From: Henricia sp. BOLD:AAB3569
Lineage: Eukaryota > Echinodermata > Asteroidea > Spinulosida > Echinasteridae
Assembly (NCBI GenBank): GCA_037783545.1
Contig: JBBELK010001078.1
Span: 1 to 64,000, forward strand
DNA: 64,000 nucleotides
Direction: 5' to 3'
The translations under genes were made by a program, and so were the position numbers. The stretch's first letter is position 1. Each line of letters starts with the position of its first letter. Under the pieces are notes generated by a model. The model searched no databases, was not told the origin of the DNA, and saw nothing but the letters and a program-made list of their open reading frames with translations. Of this stretch, positions 61,270 to 64,000 are shown piece by piece.

Positions 61270-64000
61270 CTCTCTATATTGCGCACTTGTCATACAAAAT
61301 TGACAGACTTTCGCCTGGAAATGGCAGAGAAATTTCAAAGTTTAGAAAAAAATGGGTTGAGGCTTCCTGACTGTACACACCTCTTTGGGGTACTCCTGAG
61401 TTGTGCGCATGCTTAGTCATTCGGACTGTCGTTAACGCACCGCAGTTTGGCTCGGCAATTTCGTCAAAGTGTGGTCCAAACGTCGGCAAATTTGGAGGTC
61501 GAAAAATGTTCCGACGAACTTCAAATTTTGCATGCCCTAAACTCTCTATATTGCGCACTTGTCATAAAAAATTGACAGACTTTTGCCGGGAAATGGCAGA
61601 GAAATTTCAAAGTTTAGAAAAAACTGGGTTGAGGCTTCCTGACTGCTCTCACGCAAACCGTGGCTGTCTGTACACACCTCTTTGGGGTACTCCTGAGTTG
61701 TGCGCATGCTCAGTCATTCGGACTGTCGTTAACGCACCGCAGTTTGGCTCGGCAATTTGGTCAAAGTGTGGTCCAAACGTCGGCAAATTTGGAGGTCGAA
61801 AAATGTTCCGACGAACTTCAAATTTTGCATGCCCTAAACTCTCTATATTGCGCACTTGTCATACAAAATTGACAGACTTTCGCCTGGAAATGGCAGAGAA
61901 ATTTCAAAGTTTAGAAAAAAATGGGTTGAGGCTTCCTGACTGTACACACCTCTTTGGGGTACTCCTGAGTTGTGCGCATGCTTAGTCATTCGGACTGTCG
62001 TTAACGCACCGCAGTTTGGCTCGGCAATTTCGTCAAAGTGTGGTCCAAACGTCGGCAAATTTGGAGGTCGAAAAATGTTCCGACGAACTTCAAATTTTGC
62101 ATGCCCTAAACTCTCTATATTGCGCACTTGTCATAAAAAATTGACAGACTTTTGCCGGGAAATGGCAGAGAAATTTCAAAGTTTAGAAAAAACTGGGTTG
62201 AGGCTTCCTGACTGCTCTCACGCAAACCGTGGCTGTCTGTACACACCTCTTTGGGGTACTCCTGAGTTGTGCGCATGCTCAGTCATTCGGACTGTCGTTA
62301 ACGCACCGCAGTTTGGCTCGGCAATTTGGTCAAAGTGTGGTCCAAACGTCGGCAAATTTGGAGGTCGAAAAATGTTCCAACGAACTTCAAATTTTGCATG
62401 CCCTAAACTCTCTATATTGCGCACTTGTCATAAAAAATTGACAGACTTTCGCCGGGAAATGGCAGAGAAATTTCAAAGTTTAGAAAAAACTGGGTTGAGG
62501 CTTCCTGACTGCTCTCACGCAAACCGTGGCTGTCTGTACACACCTCTTTGGGGTACTCCTGAGTTGTGCGCATGCTCAGTCATTCGGACTGTCGTTAACG
62601 CACCGCAGTTTGGCTCGGCAATTTGGTCAAAGTGTGGTCCAAACGTCGGCAAATTTGGAGGTCGAAAAATGTTCCGACGAACTTCAAATTTTGCATGCCC
62701 TAAACTCTCTATATTGCGCACTTGTCATAAAAAATTGACAGACTTTCGCCGGGAAATGGCAGAGAAATTTCAAAGTTTAGAAAAAACTGGGTTGAGGCTT
62801 CCTGACTGCTCTCACGCAAACCGTGGCTGTCTGTACACACCTCTTTGGGGTACTCCTGAGTTGTGCGCATGCTCAGTCATTCGGACAGTCGTTAACGCAC
62901 CGCAGTTTGGCTCGGCAATTTGGTCAAAGTGTGGTCCAAACGTCGGCAAATTTGGAGGTCGAAAAATGTTCCGACGAACTTCAAATTTTGCATGCCCTAA
63001 ACTCTCTATATTGCGCACTTGTCATAAAAAATTGACAGACTTTCGCCGGGAAATGGCAGAGAAATTTCAAAGTTTAGAAAAAACTGGGTTGAGGCTTCCT
63101 GACTGCTCTCACGCAAACCGTGGCTGTCTGTACACACCTCTTTGGGGTACTCCTGAGTTGTGCGCATGCTTAGTCATTCGGACTGTCGTTAACGCACCGC
63201 AGTTTGGCTCGGCAATTTGGTCAAAGTGTGGTCCAAACGTCGGCAAATTTGGAGGTCGAAAAATGTTCCGACGAACTTCAAATTTTGCATGCCCTAAACT
63301 CTCTATATTGCGCACTTGTCATAAAAAATTGACAGACTTTCGCCGGGAAATGGCAGAGAAATTTCAAAGTTTAGAAAAAACTGGGTTGAGGCTTCCTGAC
63401 TGCTCTCACGCAAACCGTGGCTGTCTGTACACACCTCTTTGGGGTACTCCTGAGTTGTGCGCATGCTCAGTCATTCGGACTGTCGTTAACGCACCGCAGT
63501 TTGGCTCGGCAATTTGGTCAAAGTGTGGTCCAAACGTCGGCAAATTTGGAGGTCGAAAAATGTTCCGACGAACTTTAAATTTTGCATGCCCTAAACTCTC
63601 TATATTGCGCACTTGTCATAAAAAATTGACAGACTTTCGCCGGGAAATGGCAGAGAAATTTCAAAGTTTAGAAAAAACTGGGTTGAGGCCTCCTGACTGC
63701 TCTCACGCAAACCGTGGCTGTCTGTACACACCTCTTTTGGGTACTCCTGAGTTGTGCGCATGCTCAGTCATTCGGACTGTCGTTAACGCACCGCAGTTTG
63801 GCTCGGCAATTTGGTCAAAGTGTGGTCCAAACGTCGGCAAATTTGGAGGTCGAAAAATGTTCCGACGAACTTCAAATTTTGCATGCCCTAAACTCTCTAT
63901 ATTGCGCACTTGTCATAAAAAATTGACAGACTTTCGCCGGGAAATGGCAGAAAAATTTCAAAGTTTAGAAAAAACTGGGTTGAGGCTTCCTGACTGCTCT
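61270..64000 (+). repeat. Satellite array with 569-bp dimer repeat, continuing past the window
   Basis: A dimer lacking 25 bp (cctgact joined to gtacacac) repeats at 569 bp near 61370 and 61940, with shared markers gcctggaaatgg, atgcttagtc, tttcgtcaaag and cttttgccggg. The remaining monomers are ordinary 297-bp copies up to the last base. Confidence 0.94.

Noticed and set aside
378-63909. Recurrent 68-codon minus-strand and 70-codon plus-strand ORFs in every monomer
   Set aside because: They repeat with the satellite at each monomer and overlap in several frames, so they are shadows of the repeat.

Overview
The window is eukaryotic satellite DNA, almost certainly from a marine invertebrate animal and most likely a deuterostome. 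About 57 kb is one tandem repeat with a monomer of 297 bp (some subfamilies 298 bp), roughly 180 copies, all in the same orientation. Both ends of the window cut a monomer, so the array continues in both directions. The animal assignment rests on tRNA-derived SINEs, a GT-AG intron, a vertebrate-like RecQ helicase and TIR/MITE elements. The SINE body resembles the conserved central domain of Deu-type SINEs, which is why I lean to a deuterostome; this is a weak inference.

Layout. 1-11648: plain array, rich in 1-base indels up to about 8.35 kb. 11649-17060: array carrying four copies of one SINE insertion, amplified with its flanking monomers. 17061-26282: homogeneous array with 5- and 6-monomer higher-order repeats. 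26283-36826: two copies of a 5.42-kb segment holding a second SINE insertion (opposite orientation) and a roughly 640-bp chimeric insert with a SINE-like head. 36827-51216: array with dimer, trimer and shortened pentamer higher-order repeats. 51217-57866: a 6650-bp transposon. 57867-64000: array again.

The main discovery is the 6650-bp element. It has 115-bp terminal inverted repeats that match at every base, is flanked by a 9-bp duplication of satellite sequence, and carries one recognisable gene on the minus strand: a two-exon RecQ-family DNA helicase of about 591 residues, with one apparent frame break near its start. I find no transposase. The left 3.7 kb is noncoding and holds several small foldback or MITE-like elements, one of them flanked by TTAA. 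Each terminal inverted repeat also contains nested inverted repeats of its own.

The satellite has one frame without stops, and because 297 is a multiple of 3 this frame runs for up to 1800 codons. I judge these giant ORFs to be by-products of the repeat: the variants are mostly nonsynonymous, 298-bp subfamilies break the frame at every unit, and reading frames on both strands are equally repetitive. No rRNA, functional tRNA, CRISPR or prokaryotic signal is present.
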